Assembly: GCA_030407085.1 (NCBI GenBank)
Contig: CM059584.1
Location: forward strand, 133,662,001 to 133,726,000
Length of the DNA stretch: 64,000 nucleotides
Source: Trichopria drosophilae
Taxonomy: Eukaryota > Arthropoda > Insecta > Hymenoptera > Diapriidae
Direction: 5' to 3'
Shown here: piece by piece, positions 12,480-24,639 of the stretch
How positions within the stretch are numbered: the first letter of the stretch is position 1
Layout: each line of letters opens with the position of its first letter
Position numbers and translations under genes: made by a program
The notes under the pieces: model-generated
Seen by the model: the letters and a program-made list of their open reading frames with translations, nothing else
What the model was told of the DNA's origin: nothing
Databases searched by the model: none

Positions 12480-13650
12480 ACTCGCTCTATCATTTCCATC
12501 CACCTGATTCCTCTACCATCCTCATTTAATACATCCATACCTCTTTCTCCTTTCTCCCTCACATACTCGCAATTATATCTCAAGTGTTCAACATTCTCTC
12601 TCCCTTTCGCACACAGTCTACACTTTCTATCATCCTCATTCATCCAGTACATATACCCCCTCTCTTCGTTCCCACATCTCCACCTCGCTATTGTCCGCAA
12701 TCTTTTCTCATCATTTCTCTTACATACTCTTATGTATGTTGGTATACCAAGCACTCTTGTGTATCTCGCACATGACTTTGATGCTGTCACCTTTTCTCCT
12801 CTCTCTTGTTCATCAACCTCTATGTCTCTTTCTCTCAACAGTTCCCATTTATTTTCTCCCCAATCATTCAACGCCATCCGACTCATGCCCCCTCTCCATA
12901 AATAATTCCCCTTCTCAACGCTTTCTTTTGTCCATTCACTCCGAACCTTTTCCCTTTCAGTCTTTCTCTTTTCTATTATGAACTTCATCGCTATCTCTCC
13001 TCCCTCTCCTTTCTCTAGTTTTTCCTCAAACTCGTCCGCCCTCCATCCCGTTTCCACTCTCATTTTATTTCTTTTTAACTCCTCCCTTACTATGTATCCC
13101 GGTATCCTCCGTTCCAACCCCAAAATCCACTTCAAATACTTTTCTTGAACCGCCTCCACCTCCTTCCACTCCTTGAACCCCCATATCTCCACTCCATAGA
13201 ATAACATTCCCTTCACTATACTGTCAAACAGTTTTAATCTCCACCTCACATCCCCCTTAAACTTTCTCTCCCCGAATCTCCATACCCATCTCATTGCTAC
13301 CCTAGCTCTTCTCACCCTTTCCCTGATATGTTCTTTATCCCCTCCATGCCTTGTTACCACGTACCCTAAGAAATTGTATTCCTTCACTTCCTCTATCCTT
13401 TCTCCTCCCCACCACCAGAATCTTTCCTTCTCCCTCCCTCCTTTAATTTTAAATACCATTACCTTAGACTTCACTACACTCAGTTCTAATTTTTTCCCTG
13501 CTATATACTTCCTCACTCCCCTTATCATATCTCTTAATCCTTCCTCTGCTAATACCACAATATCATCGGCGTATTCTATGGACCATACCTTATCTTTCCC
13601 CTCCCTAACCCTCCCTTCCTTTTCTTTAACTTCTCCTCAATATCCGCCAT
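12399..13650 (-). pseudogene. Non-LTR reverse transcriptase relic (C-terminal half)
   Basis: Reading right to left from about 13650: a frame with EGRVREGKDKVWSIEYADD gives the catalytic YADD, followed by IVVLAEEGLRDMIRGVRKYI, then KSKVMVF, EVKEYNFLGYVVTRHGGDKE, and a C-terminal knuckle CRLCAKGRENVEHLRYNC (C-x2-C-x8-H-x4-C). The main open frame (13558 down to 12407) runs into an in-frame Arg-Glu repeat encoded by a GA microsatellite, then a GAAT-repeat tail. A frame change near 13640 separates it from an upstream fragment (MADIEEKLKK). The N-terminal RT motifs and endonuclease are absent, consistent with usual 5' truncation. The product is extremely rich in Lys, Arg and Glu. Clade not assigned. 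Confidence 0.85.
12416..12475. repeat. (CT)n microsatellite
   Basis: About 60 bp of nearly pure CT dinucleotides, read on the minus strand as an in-frame Arg-Glu tract at the end of the retroelement ORF. Confidence 0.97.
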
Positions 13651-13655
13651 AAAAA

Positions 13656-14135
13656 AATTTCCAGCCCAAAATTTCGAATTTTACTATTTTTAAAATATAT
13701 TTTTTGTTAAAAAAATGATTTTTTTTTCTGAAAATGGGTGTTTTTGCCATTCTTAATGAGAAATAATAACCTTAAAAATAATTGAGAAACATTTCAAGAT
13801 ATTTTGGGAATTAAAAAATCTTGTATGATGGCAATATTGAAATAAGAAAATATCATTAATACAGAAAGAATTTTTTGTTACTTCGTTTTCACTTTAGCAC
13901 TTTTGAATATGAAAATGCATTGAATGTAAGACTTCAATATTACATTGCCATCATAAATGATTTTTTAATTCCCAAAATATCTTGAAATGATTCTAAATTA
14001 TTTTTAAGGTTATTATTTTTCATTAAGAATGCATAAAAAAACTTTTTTCAGGAAAAAAAATCATTTTTTTACCAAAAAATATACTTAAGAATAGTAAAAT
14101 TTGGAATTTTGGGTTGGGCATTTTTTTTTTAACCC
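13656..14135. mobile_element. Fold-back element, ~180-bp arms
   Basis: The arm at about 13656-13835 is repeated inverted at about 13945-14135. Matching marks include CCCAAAATTTCGAATTTTAC against AAATTTGGAATTTTGGG, TAATAACCTTAAAAATAATT against its complement, and ATTTTGGGAATTAAAAAATC against its complement. The loop is about 110 bp. No coding frame. Confidence 0.85.
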
Positions 14136-14339
14136 ATTAATGCCCAACTTGACCAAACTTTTACGTTGAATCCAGCCTTAAAATTTTGTATGAAAATGAA
14201 GTTGGACATTGATCTAAACTACGTTTCCTATAGGTTTTGGGTTCGTTCTTTTCGAATCCGATGTCAGAATTAGGAAAAAAGCACTACTGATACCGATATC
14301 TATATACCTATTATAGATGTATAGATAGATATAAGACGG

Positions 14340-16500
14340 GATCTAATACACTGCCTTGTAGATTTTCCTCAGTCTTCTACATTTCCCCCAACAAAATCTG
14401 TACCTTTTTTTTTTTACATTTCTTACCACTATTGTGGTTTTCGGTTGTAGGTGTAGCTAGATGGAGTGCATCAGGTATTTGAATATTGAAAATTTCAATG
14501 GCGTCTTCCAGTTCTTCTTCGGGTTTTAATGGAATATTACAATTTAATTTGGTATTTAATGTCTCTCTAAATATTTCCCAATCCGTTTTCTTGTTATACA
14601 AGTGTGTATTTACATAATTTTTTACATTTTGTGGACTCAAAGTAATTATAGGTGAGTGTTCCGAATAAAGGTCCAGTTATGTCTTTGCGTGCATGTTGTC
14701 TGGGGAGAAGCCTTTTGAAATACCAAAACTTATGAGGTCTGGTATTTTAGGCCTGTTTGATGACCAGTATGTAGGTTCGCCAGTCGAGGTAGGTTGTAGA
14801 TTATTAATTTGCATAACTGCACATAGGTGCCGTCCTCTGGGCGAAGGTGTTAAGGACCTAGACACTCACCAGGGGTGTTTGGCGTTAAAGTCACCGCCAG
14901 TAACACATCGATGCCCTAGACTGTCGAAGAAATGGGGGAACTTTTCTTTTGAGATCGTGGGTTTCGATGGACAGTAAACCGCAGACAACGTAATTCAAGT
15001 CTCGACTATATTTGGCAGCTTCTTAATGATTTATTTTGGTTTTAATAATTACGGCGGTGCAGCCATGTGCTGTTCCATCTGGATGTTGAGTGCCATACAA
15101 ATTCTTTAAATAGCTTTCACTTGTGAAGTGCGTTTCAGAGATAAATAATACATCTAAATCATTGTGATTAAAAACGCTTTTAGTTCCAAGTTTCTCTGAA
15201 CTAAACCGTTTGCATTTCAGATTGCGAATTTGAGAGCCCCTGCCATTATGATAACTTTGCGATCATGGTGGTAAGGTTCAACTTAGTGTCCATTCTTATC
15301 ATTAATTGGGTCATTATTTCATCGATTTTATCATTTTCATATTTATGTGTTAACGTTTCCGAAGGCTTAGAATTAATTTCGGTTTGTGTTGTGTGGGACA
15401 ATATTCCTTTTGTCACCTGCGCATAGGTTTCATTTCACTTTGGTTATTTTGTTTTTGTGTTGCATATTTGAGATTATTTTGTTGTCTTTCAATTTAGGAA
15501 ATAGTGATTGTAGCAACTGTTTTCGTACCATACAGCCTTTGTAGCTCGATGGATGACTTCGGTATTTCGTTCTTTTCTCGGACACTCGTGGGTTAAATGA
15601 TTTTCCGCACATTTCACATAAACAGGTCTCTTATTGCAATAGATTTTGGTGTGACCATATGCTTGTCATGCATTGTGGGATGTCATTGTGATTGTTCAAA
15701 ATTGATTATGATGTTCATTAGCTTTTTAATTTTGTAAATATCTCTGTTGTTTCCATTTGCTTCCAATTCAATAAAGACTTTTCTTTTAGCTCTTTAGGTG
15801 AAGGTAACTTAGTGGAGTTTCTTAAAAACTTTTGTGATTCTCAGCAATTTGCGATCCTGTTTTTCTATTTCCTTTTTGAGGTCTTCTGTATCGACTGAAG
15901 GATGCATGCTGTTACATACAGCAGTTTAGACAGTTTTAGAAAATCTATTTTGTTTACTTGGAAAGAATAAAATTCAGTTCTATTTTTTAGTTCCTCTATA
16001 ATAAGTATGTATTTTTCCAGTCAATTTGCTTGTATTTTTACTTCTTTGTTATAGAGTATCTTGATAGTGTGCTCTTTGTTTGCTATTCCATCTAGTAGTT
16101 ATTTTACTGGACGTTTATTCTCCACTCCACTTACAAAAATCAGAGGTGGCTTAGGAATTTTCACCATTGTATTTTATGAATTTTCAGTCTCTTCATCGTT
16201 GTTTTCTTGAAGCTGCTCGAAGCTATTTTCAGTTTCAATTGGTTTATTTAGCCAGTAGTCTTTTGTAGATTGACATTTACTTGACTTGTTTATCATTTCT
16301 GCCATGGTTCTTCCTCGTTTATTTTTGTTTGTATTTACTGCTTTCCACTCGGTGTTTTCATCGTTCCTTTGGGAGTTAGTTGTTTCATTATGAACGTTGC
16401 TATTATTTATTTCTGTTACTTTATTATGTTTTTCTATTAAAGACAAATTATTTTGATTCAGGTGTGTAGCAATTGTTTAAGGTGATGCTCTGGGCAGCGA
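14340..16500 (-). pseudogene. Jockey-like non-LTR retrotransposon relic (gag and endonuclease)
   Basis: On the minus strand a gag-like ORF1 starts at 16446 (MSLIEKHNKVTEINNSNVHN) and continues through decayed frames to a cysteine-bearing, zinc-knuckle-like stretch near 15600. ORF2 follows with an AP-endonuclease domain readable across frames between about 15240 and 14650: NANGLVQRNLELKAF, LDVLFISETHFTSESY, AVYCPSKP, FFDSLGHRCVTGGDFNAKHP and LQPTSTGEPTYWSSNRPKIP. A linker (WEIFRETLNTKLN) ends at about 14377. Near 14350 a frame reads QGSVLDPVLYLS, resembling the RT motif QGSVLGP, so the RT domain before it seems deleted. GDFNAKH and GEPTYW are typical of the jockey clade. Many frameshifts; not functional. 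Confidence 0.8.
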
Positions 16501-19122
16501 CAGCTGTGGCTGGAACATTCCACTCATGAGGTTGGAAATCGGTTATTATTCCCAGCATGAATTTATTTACACGTTATAATTTGTAATAATTTAGAACACT
16601 AGTAAACACAACTTAATGCTCTCAAATCACGGAATGAACCGTAAACACGTCTGTACACATCGAGAGTCATACGAAAACTCCTCTTAGACTTAGTATACGA
16701 TTTATCTGCTCTTTTTTTTAATATTATTTTACGTCGACTTTTCTGAACACATATGGGACTAAATCGCGACGGGACCTACAGTTTCTGAAGATGGAGTCCG
16801 AACCACCTGAACTTTGGCGTTATTAGACACTTATAAACAAATATAACGTGTCTTTCTCTTTGGTATATGTTTCGACATACACCATAAAATTTAGTATAAA
16901 AGCAATCTGTAGCAGATTCAATAGACAGATTTATAAATAAATTTACGCAATCTATCGTTCAGAGACCATTGGCAATTTCAATGGAGTTAGAGTTATTTAA
17001 ATCTAAAATATCAAAAAATGTTAACTCTCATTCCACACAGTATTTTGCATGATATATTTATAGGTTTAGTAAATTCATGACGGGATTAATTCTTCGTTTG
17101 ATATTGAAACATCAACAATTTTATTTTAGGAAAAGCATAAATTTAGAATATTATTATTGTTATTACGAATGTCACATAATTGGTATAAAGGCTAAAGCAG
17201 AATAAGAGTAGTAGTGCCCCCTTCTAAATGACCTACTTGGCCTAGACTATTCGAAAAGTTATCAAAAAACATTTCGATTGCGAAAATCTCAACTCTCAAA
17301 ATTCTACATAGGGGCAGTAAAGCTAAAAATGTATTTTTTAATATTATTTTCTTCTGACGAGTGTTTACAATAGAGAAACACAAAACCTCAAAATTGTGTC
17401 CGAAAAAAATTATTTTTTTTATACCCTGGTTTTGAAGGTACTAGTTTTGAAATGTGAGTTTTTTACGTATTTTTTCCCGATCTTCATGACGCCTGTATTA
17501 GTTTTCGAACAAAAAAAAATGGTGGCCCGAATTTTAGCTAAAAACTATTACTTTTTGTGGGTTTTATTGGATTGTGTTACATTTCGATGACTCAAAATAA
17601 AATTGTTTTCGTATTTTTTGGCCCTCTATATGATGCTGAAACTATATTTGTAATTTCGATTACTCAGACCTGTTATGATCAAAGGTATGAAGAAGTGATG
17701 TAAACTTAACCTCAAAATAAATCGTGTCTAACTTTAAATTTATCATATTCCACCGGGTTTTATCACCATTTTTTTTTGCACATTTCGCAATCTTTCCGAA
17801 CAACATAGAATTATATATATAAACAATTCCCCTGGGTATTTATTTATACTTCTTATAATTTGTAAACTAAATTTCCGGATATTTTTAAGTATCTGAATGT
17901 ACGTCCAATTTTAATCCTGTACTCTGCAGACCTTAAACTATAAACTCCTAAAAACAGCATCTTCCTGTTCTGTTTCATTTTCGATACGATTTTTATACAA
18001 CGATTTTTTTATATTTTTCTTTACTCTACTGTGCAAAGTTTCAAAAGTTAATTCGCAAAAAGTTGTGTCTTTGGATTTTTAAGACAGGATGGGTTAATAT
18101 GATGTTCGCTATTTTTAACTTATTTTTATTTTTTTAAGGACTTTGGACTAAACGGATTTCAAATTCAAATTCAGATTATCAAACTACAAAAAATCTGGTA
18201 GATCTGGTTAAAAGTACAAGCACTTATTTTGTCGACTTGTGCATTCGTCTATTGCTCAAAATTCTTTCTGAAAGATGCAATATATTCATTTGTTTATTTC
18301 TAATTAAGGCATAGAATAGAACCTAATTTTATTAATAAATACTAGGTAAATGGTGTAAAATTACATTAGGGAATTATAATGTGCATATGTGATAAAATGA
18401 ATTGTAGTGTTCTGCATACGATGAGCGTCACGAAATTGAAACTGGTGTCATCACATACCGGTAAGTAAGTAATTAATTAATATTTATATTTCTCCGAATT
18501 TTATTATTACAATTTAATCGCGATTAAGATAGTTATTCCCCGGGATAGAGTATATTTAATTTTCGTTTCCATGACATTGTTGAAGGCAGACAGTATTATT
18601 GTTCTTGAAAAAAATGGAGACCTTCAAAAATAATTTGTTAAAGTCGTTTGTTAGTAATTCATACTTTCTTCCTCTAGCAGATAACAATTTTTAACAAATG
18701 AGTAGATTTTAATGCATGACGGCTTATTTTTTTGACAAAAAAGATTCTCTACAACTTTATCGAATGATTTTTTTTCAAATTTTTTACGTGATCACTAAAA
18801 TTATTCAGAAATTGTGCAGAGTATTAATTTTTGTTTAAATAAATATAGCTGTTTGAGGATGGCATCAGAAATTTGCAAAAATCGCGCGGTAAAGTTTTAA
18901 AGAAAGATTTTTTAAAAATTCTTAACTGACCAAAGGAAGAAAATTTGAGGCATTAATGAAAGTTGTTTAACAAATTCTTTTTGCAAGTCTTAATTTTTGT
19001 TAATAACAGTAATGCTCTCTATAATCAACAATATCATTAATAATAAAAATTAATTTCTTGGAAACAGTATTAAATATTTTTTCCAAACATACCTGGGGTC
19101 TAACTGCCTCAATCAGTGCAAT
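16501..19122. other. AT-rich intron sequence, no gene seen
   Basis: 2.6 kb with only short, domain-free open frames. No TIR pair, array or splice-flanked conserved frame was recognised. The part beyond 16501 may include the jockey-like element's 5' UTR. Confidence 0.4.
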
Positions 19123-19124
19123 TA

Positions 19125-19387
19125 CAGTAGAGTCCCGGTATATTTGCTCGCTCGGTTCCTCGCCTTCCTCTCCTGTCTCCTTATATTTGACAAAAGAAGG
19201 GGAGCGCCGCTTCTCCCACTCTCCTCAGTCGCGTTACGTTCGTGACGTCACAGCAGGCCCTTTCTGAGTCCCCATCGCGCAAGGTGGGGGAAAAGAGATC
19301 GGTGACAGACAGATATAAAGAGACGGAACTTGGCAAATATGCTGGGACGTAAATATAGCGCGACGCAAATATATCGAGACTGTACTG
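19125..19387. mobile_element. TA/CAGT MITE, TATATTTGC subfamily
   Basis: 263 bp with TA on both sides. TIRs are CAGTAGAGTCCCGGTATATT at the left and inverted CAGTACAGTCTCGATATATT at the right. The interior has AAGGTGGGGGAAAAGAGATC near 19281, the G-rich box also seen in the other CAGT elements. More GC-rich than its surroundings. Confidence 0.87.
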
Positions 19388-20459
19388 TATAGCGATTCTT
19401 ATTGTATTTAGATTTAGGCATACCCAAATGTGTTTTTCTTTCAATGCCAGATGTGAAGTGACATCCCTATTTGAATGAAGGCCATTATATTGTCATTCAT
19501 AAAAGAAATTTCGTGTTTAGAAATAACTAATTTTGCGAATGCGAAACTTAATAGCGACTACAAAATTATTTCACTTAAATATTATTAGTATTCAAATAAA
19601 TTAAGGCTTGTAGACTTCACTGAATTCTTCGTTTGAAAAATGTTCGTGATCACGAAATTACTCGAGTGTCGACTATTTATTACAGGAACTTACAAGAGGT
19701 TATTACGCTGATCCCAACATTCCTAAATCGAATTTTACATGATGTTTATTTGTGTTACAGTCGCTGGTATATTTTAATTTGTCTTTGTGACCATAGAAGA
19801 GTAATATAATTTTTATGATATTTGTTGGTATTCGCTGGCCCAGTATGATATATTTGTATGATATAAAAATTCGTAAAAGCTTTGAATTTTCGAACTCGTT
19901 AAAAAATGTATCGGATTTTCGAAACACTTGAAGATGGTGACAAAACTCATAGAAAGTGTTTTGAAATACTGTAATAAAGTTTTCAACTGAAGCACAAAGT
20001 TTTATTCCATAAATGATATTCTCTTAATTGTGATATTTTAGTTACAAGTTGAATTTTGGAAATTGTTTCTTCTGACTTCCAGTTCTGATTGAATGTTTAA
20101 CAAATTTTCTGGATTTTGTGGAAATACTATAATTCAAGACCTTTTGAAATCGTGTTTGAATTTTTAAATTCGAAAATTTGAATATTTCTTTTCCAAAAAT
20201 TAATTCGTCTGATTTTTTAAAAAAATCTCCAAATTAATATTTATCTCAGTTATTTGCATAACTTGAAATGAGTACATTTTGTGGATTTCAGTTGCAGTTG
20301 ATATTAAAAAAAGTGTGTTTTTAAGTACTTTGCATCATCTGTGAATGAAAAGTATTATTGCAGATTCGAGAAACACGAATAAACTGCACGTTCATGAATT
20401 TTTGTCTGGTAATGTAAATCAATTTATGATTAATACACGAAAAATGTATCTTCTGTATA

Positions 20460-20725
20460 CACGGAGAAAAATGACTCCGCTGGATTAGCTGGTTCATGTC
20501 AGCTAAAATTTTCGCTAATGTAGCCTTAACCCTACTCAATTCGCGCTTAGCTCTAAATTTCCGCTACATTAGCAGATTTGTTCCGTTAAATTTGCGGACT
20601 TTTTCAGTAAATTTAGCTGAAATTATCGGCTATTCCTAACGGAATTCCAACAGCTGTCCCTATAGGATAAAATTGGTAGAATCTGCGGATTTTTCGGCTG
20701 ATTTTGCTGATTATTTTTCTCCGTG
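20460..20725. mobile_element. TA/CACGGAGAAAAAT MITE with reiterated internal words
   Basis: 266 bp, TA on both sides, perfect TIR CACGGAGAAAAAT. The interior repeats degenerate forms of GCTAAATTTAGC and CCGCTACATTAGC in both orientations. Same terminal class as the elements at 24819, 39292 and 40224. Confidence 0.88.
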
Positions 20726-21690
20726 TAGAAACACCGGAAATAATATTTTGCAAGTTAACTGTAAGAATATCAGAACCTATAAATAGGGCTTTATATATTG
20801 ATGTTCCGTAAAAGTTACAGAGTATTTCTTTAAGTTTTACAGAATATTCAAGTAACATGTATAAAAGGGCCACGATATTGGTTATGTAATTCTTACAACA
20901 GAGTTTGTAAAACTCCATATCCAGTTACGGAACTTTTTGTAAATTCTACAAAATATATTTTAACATTGCACATTGTACCGCAATATATCGAAATTTGTCA
21001 AGGGACATCACAATTTGTATTGCCTGTTATTTCTTTTCCTCGTAAAATTCCTCCAAATTCTAAGTGATCAATGAAACTGTACGCAACATCGCTTTTGGAT
21101 TTGAGTGCCACCTAGGGCCCGAAGAAATACATTATATATCTAGTTTATTTTTTCATCACATTGTATACAAATGTCAATATTGATGTGATCGATTTATACA
21201 ATTTCTCTTCTAAAGCAATCAACAATATTGAACAAAATTTTGTTTTGTGAGAAGGATACCATATTTACATTTTGATAATTACAAAAGCACTCTAAATTCG
21301 AACAAATAACGTGGAGGAGTGGAGAGAACATTTTTTTCAATCAAATCTGACATTTAAATCGGAAATTAATGAGTTACAGAGGTGCCACCTAACCTGTACT
21401 ACCTAATCTGTTTTTATATTTCTATTTTTCAAAGTAAATAGAAACGCATCTAAAACAAAAGCGCAATTACAAATAGTAATATATTACATTTATATACGAC
21501 CGTTTTTTATGATAATTAGAAGTACATAAACGCTTTATGCGGTAAATGAACTAATTAGTGTTGAAATTGTAATTTAAAAAAATTGACGTTTCGGGTGACA
21601 GATGTGCGGTTCTCTTTAGAATATAATTATTTAAAAGCGGTGTCAATATTTGTAAAAAAATATACCACAGATATTTTGTTTTTGACAATA

Positions 21691-23676
21691 CAGTAGTCCC
21701 CATCCTAAGTTATACGGTCGGGTTTTCCAATATGGCGATCGACTGTCCAAAGTTATACCGCCACTGCCGTATTTTCGTTTATGTTCGTTGCGACTTGCGA
21801 ATGTGTGGGACTAACTTAACCAAACCCATAAAACAACCGATTACCGAAGTGTCAAATCATATTAGGCAAAGAAAAATAACCAAGAAAAAAATTAAATTAA
21901 ATGAAAGCGAGAGGGAGAATGATTGTGAATGCAGAATGAAAGATACGGTAGAACATATGGGTGATTCTCCGGAAACAGGGCATTTTCGTGTCTTTACGTT
22001 ATATCTTACAAAAACTTTGACAATAAATTATTAAATTTCGATAGAAATGTTAAATAAATATCCCTGGCCCATGTTAATTTGAAAAAATAATACTTTTGTT
22101 ACAAAAAACTGGTGTAAAACGACATTTAAAGACTAAAAGTAACATTTTTTTATATGTCCAAACCTCTAAGTTCAAAACTTTAAAATATTAGCGCTATTAA
22201 GAAACCGAATTATTTTAATTTATTCAAATAATATTTCTATAGTACAGCTCAAACTGTACAATTTCTCTCTGTATAATATTTAATTAAATCAATATATATA
22301 CTTATAATTATTGAAATATTAATGACTTAAGAAATTTCTATGAGGTAACGACAATGCGTATACTGGTATAAATGAACGGGAAATAATTAACTTTTTTACT
22401 AAAACTTATGAGAAAATGAAAGAAAAAACACTACACTTTACTAATCTTCCATAGAAAATTGAAAAAAGAACATATTTACCTCATGAACAAGTAAAAACTG
22501 TATAAAAATACCACGTATTTTTATTAAATTAATTGTCGTCACCAGTCCTAATTTTGGTATTTTGATACAAACAGGAATTAAAAAACGATGAAAACTTAAA
22601 GATTAAAGGAATAAACGTTACTGGCAATTTGTTTTTTAATTTATTATTGTTTAAAATATGTAAAATTGGATTTTTTTACAAATTTTCATTGTCGTTACCA
22701 AACATTTGGCGTATCAGGTACGAAACAAGAACAAAGTGTAACCCGTAGCAGAAAATATTTTTCAAATCATAAATAACATTTATATTTCTCTTCCTCTTAG
22801 ACATTTATTTAAATATAATTTAAAAAAACACAAAATTAAACTTTATATTTGTTACCACGTTATGAATCAAGTTTATTATGATATAATATTATTTATTAAA
22901 ATTATGAATATAATATTATCATTGTAGTTGCTAACCAACGACACATTAACTTTAATAACTTTATTTTGTCTAAAACTTCTTTAAAAATTCATGTGTTTTT
23001 CTTAATTTTTTAATTATTACTTAATAAATAATTTTCATTTATTCACAAAACTGCACTAAATCAGATATGTACATTATATTTTTGACTCTTTAGAGTTATT
23101 TTTTTCAAGTTTTTAACAAGCAATTGTTGGTTTATATAGCCGTATGAAAATGCGTCATAGTAAAAGTCTTCCTCTTTCCTTTAAAATAATTTTGTAGCGT
23201 GACTACTTTAACAATAACTTAACTTGGTGCTAATAAGCAAGAATCCATTAAAAAAAAACGAATTTACAGTAACTTAAAAAAAAAATTTTCATTCTTGAAA
23301 ATGCCCTGTTTTTGGAGAATCACCCATATATGAGTAAAGAATAAACGAGATTGGAAAATATGAAAGTCTTCTTTCTTACAGTGAATTTAAAACATTACCT
23401 TGTTATTGTTCGTACTAATGAATTGAAGTTCGATACTGATTAATAAATTACTTATTATGCTTATAAGTAAAATTTACGTAAATAATGTATGATTTACATA
23501 TGTAACTGGATAATGTTACATACATAACCTGCAATCCTTTATCCGAATATTTATACCTGAACTTCACATAGATGCTTATGTGTGCTTGTGTTTGAGTGCC
23601 GCCGTAAATCAACATCGACACGTTATGGTGGGGGAAGAGGGGAAATGAATAGTATAACTTAGGATAGGGACCACTG
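21691..23676. mobile_element. TA/CAGT element, TAAGTTATAC subfamily, split by a nested element
   Basis: The left end CAGTAGTCCCCATCCTAAGT follows TA. The right end, inverted CAGTGGTCCCTATCCTAAGT, stops at 23676 and is followed by TA. AATATGGCGATCG lies about 40 bp inside the left end and ATGGTGGGGGAAGAGGGGAA near 23627. Subtracting the nested 1369-bp element and one TA leaves about 615 bp. Confidence 0.87.
21958..23326. mobile_element. 1.37-kb non-autonomous TIR element, copy 2
   Basis: TIR TGGGTGATTCTCCGGAAACA, inverted match TGGGTGATTCTCCAAAAACA at the right, TA on both sides. Nearly identical along its whole length to the element at 8291-9667, with small differences such as a missing second CGTCACC-like stretch near the equivalent of 9020. 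It sits inside the 21691-23676 element, so it inserted later. Confidence 0.87.
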
Positions 23677-23947
23677 TATCTAGATGGTAGAAACTGTTTT
23701 GAAGTCGACATGCATAAAGCAATTCGAGCGTACAGTGGTTATGGGTGCACATGACATCTATGCAACCGGTTTTAATTATAATAATACAGTGGGTGGTAGA
23801 TATATGTATATGTTCATAATATTTTGAGGGTATTATAAATTACCGGCAATTTTGACTGTTTAAATCTAATATAAGTAATTTTCTATTTGTTTTTTTTGAC
23901 TATTTTTTTCGGTGGCCAGGATTTTTGTATTATTGTAGTCAAAATTA

Positions 23948-24610
23948 CACGGAAACAAATAAATGCTTGAATAAACTAAAAAAATAGTAAATTCAGCCAA
24001 AAATGTTGGGTGTATATGCCTTAGAACTTTTTTTAGTTGCTGGGACTATTTCCAGTTTGTTATTCTATAGCCAACAGAAATAGTTGGAACAACTATTTTG
24101 ATTGTTTAAATCAACAATTTCCATTAGTTAACTGGTAACAGCTTTAACCCGGTTTAATAGTAATCACGACTATTTCAGATGATTGAAATAACTATAAAAG
24201 TAGTCAACTTATCTATTTCAATTAGTTAAATGGTAACAGATTTGTTCCCTTTTAACTACAGATCGGTATACATATAGTAATAAATTGTACGGCATATATT
24301 CTTCCGAATTCTGCATCCCGTTTCGTGATATTAGTCAACCCACTAAAAAAGATAGTTAATATTTAGGGAAATAGTTCGTTCAACAACGGAAATAACTGAC
24401 CTTACTATTTTTAGTTGGATTTTGTTACCATTTAGAAATAGGTGGACTGACTAGATGGCATTGCTAAAATGGCGAAAAATATTTTCAAATTTACTATTTT
24501 TATAGTTAAAAATTTAACAAATTAAAAATAGTTCGTGTGTCATGTTTACAAAATATTTAGTTGCGTTAGCTATTTTTCGATCAATTTTTTTCAGATAGTT
24601 AAATCAACTA
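23948..24610. repeat. Word-repeat block built on AACTATTT/AAATAGTT
   Basis: The left margin TACACGGAAAC resembles the CACGGAGAAA terminal class. The interior reiterates AAATAGTT, TTAACTGGTAACAG and AACTATTTT on both strands with variable spacing. No coding frame. The right end is not certain because the block runs into the Penelope-like relic near 24610-24640. Confidence 0.55.
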
Positions 24611-24639
24611 TTCCATTTTTTTCATGAATGACTCCGATC

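Noticed and set aside
12360..12981. Plus-strand Ser/Leu-rich frames at 12360-12905 and 12691-12981
   Set aside because: They are antisense shadows of the minus-strand reverse transcriptase relic and its CT microsatellite.
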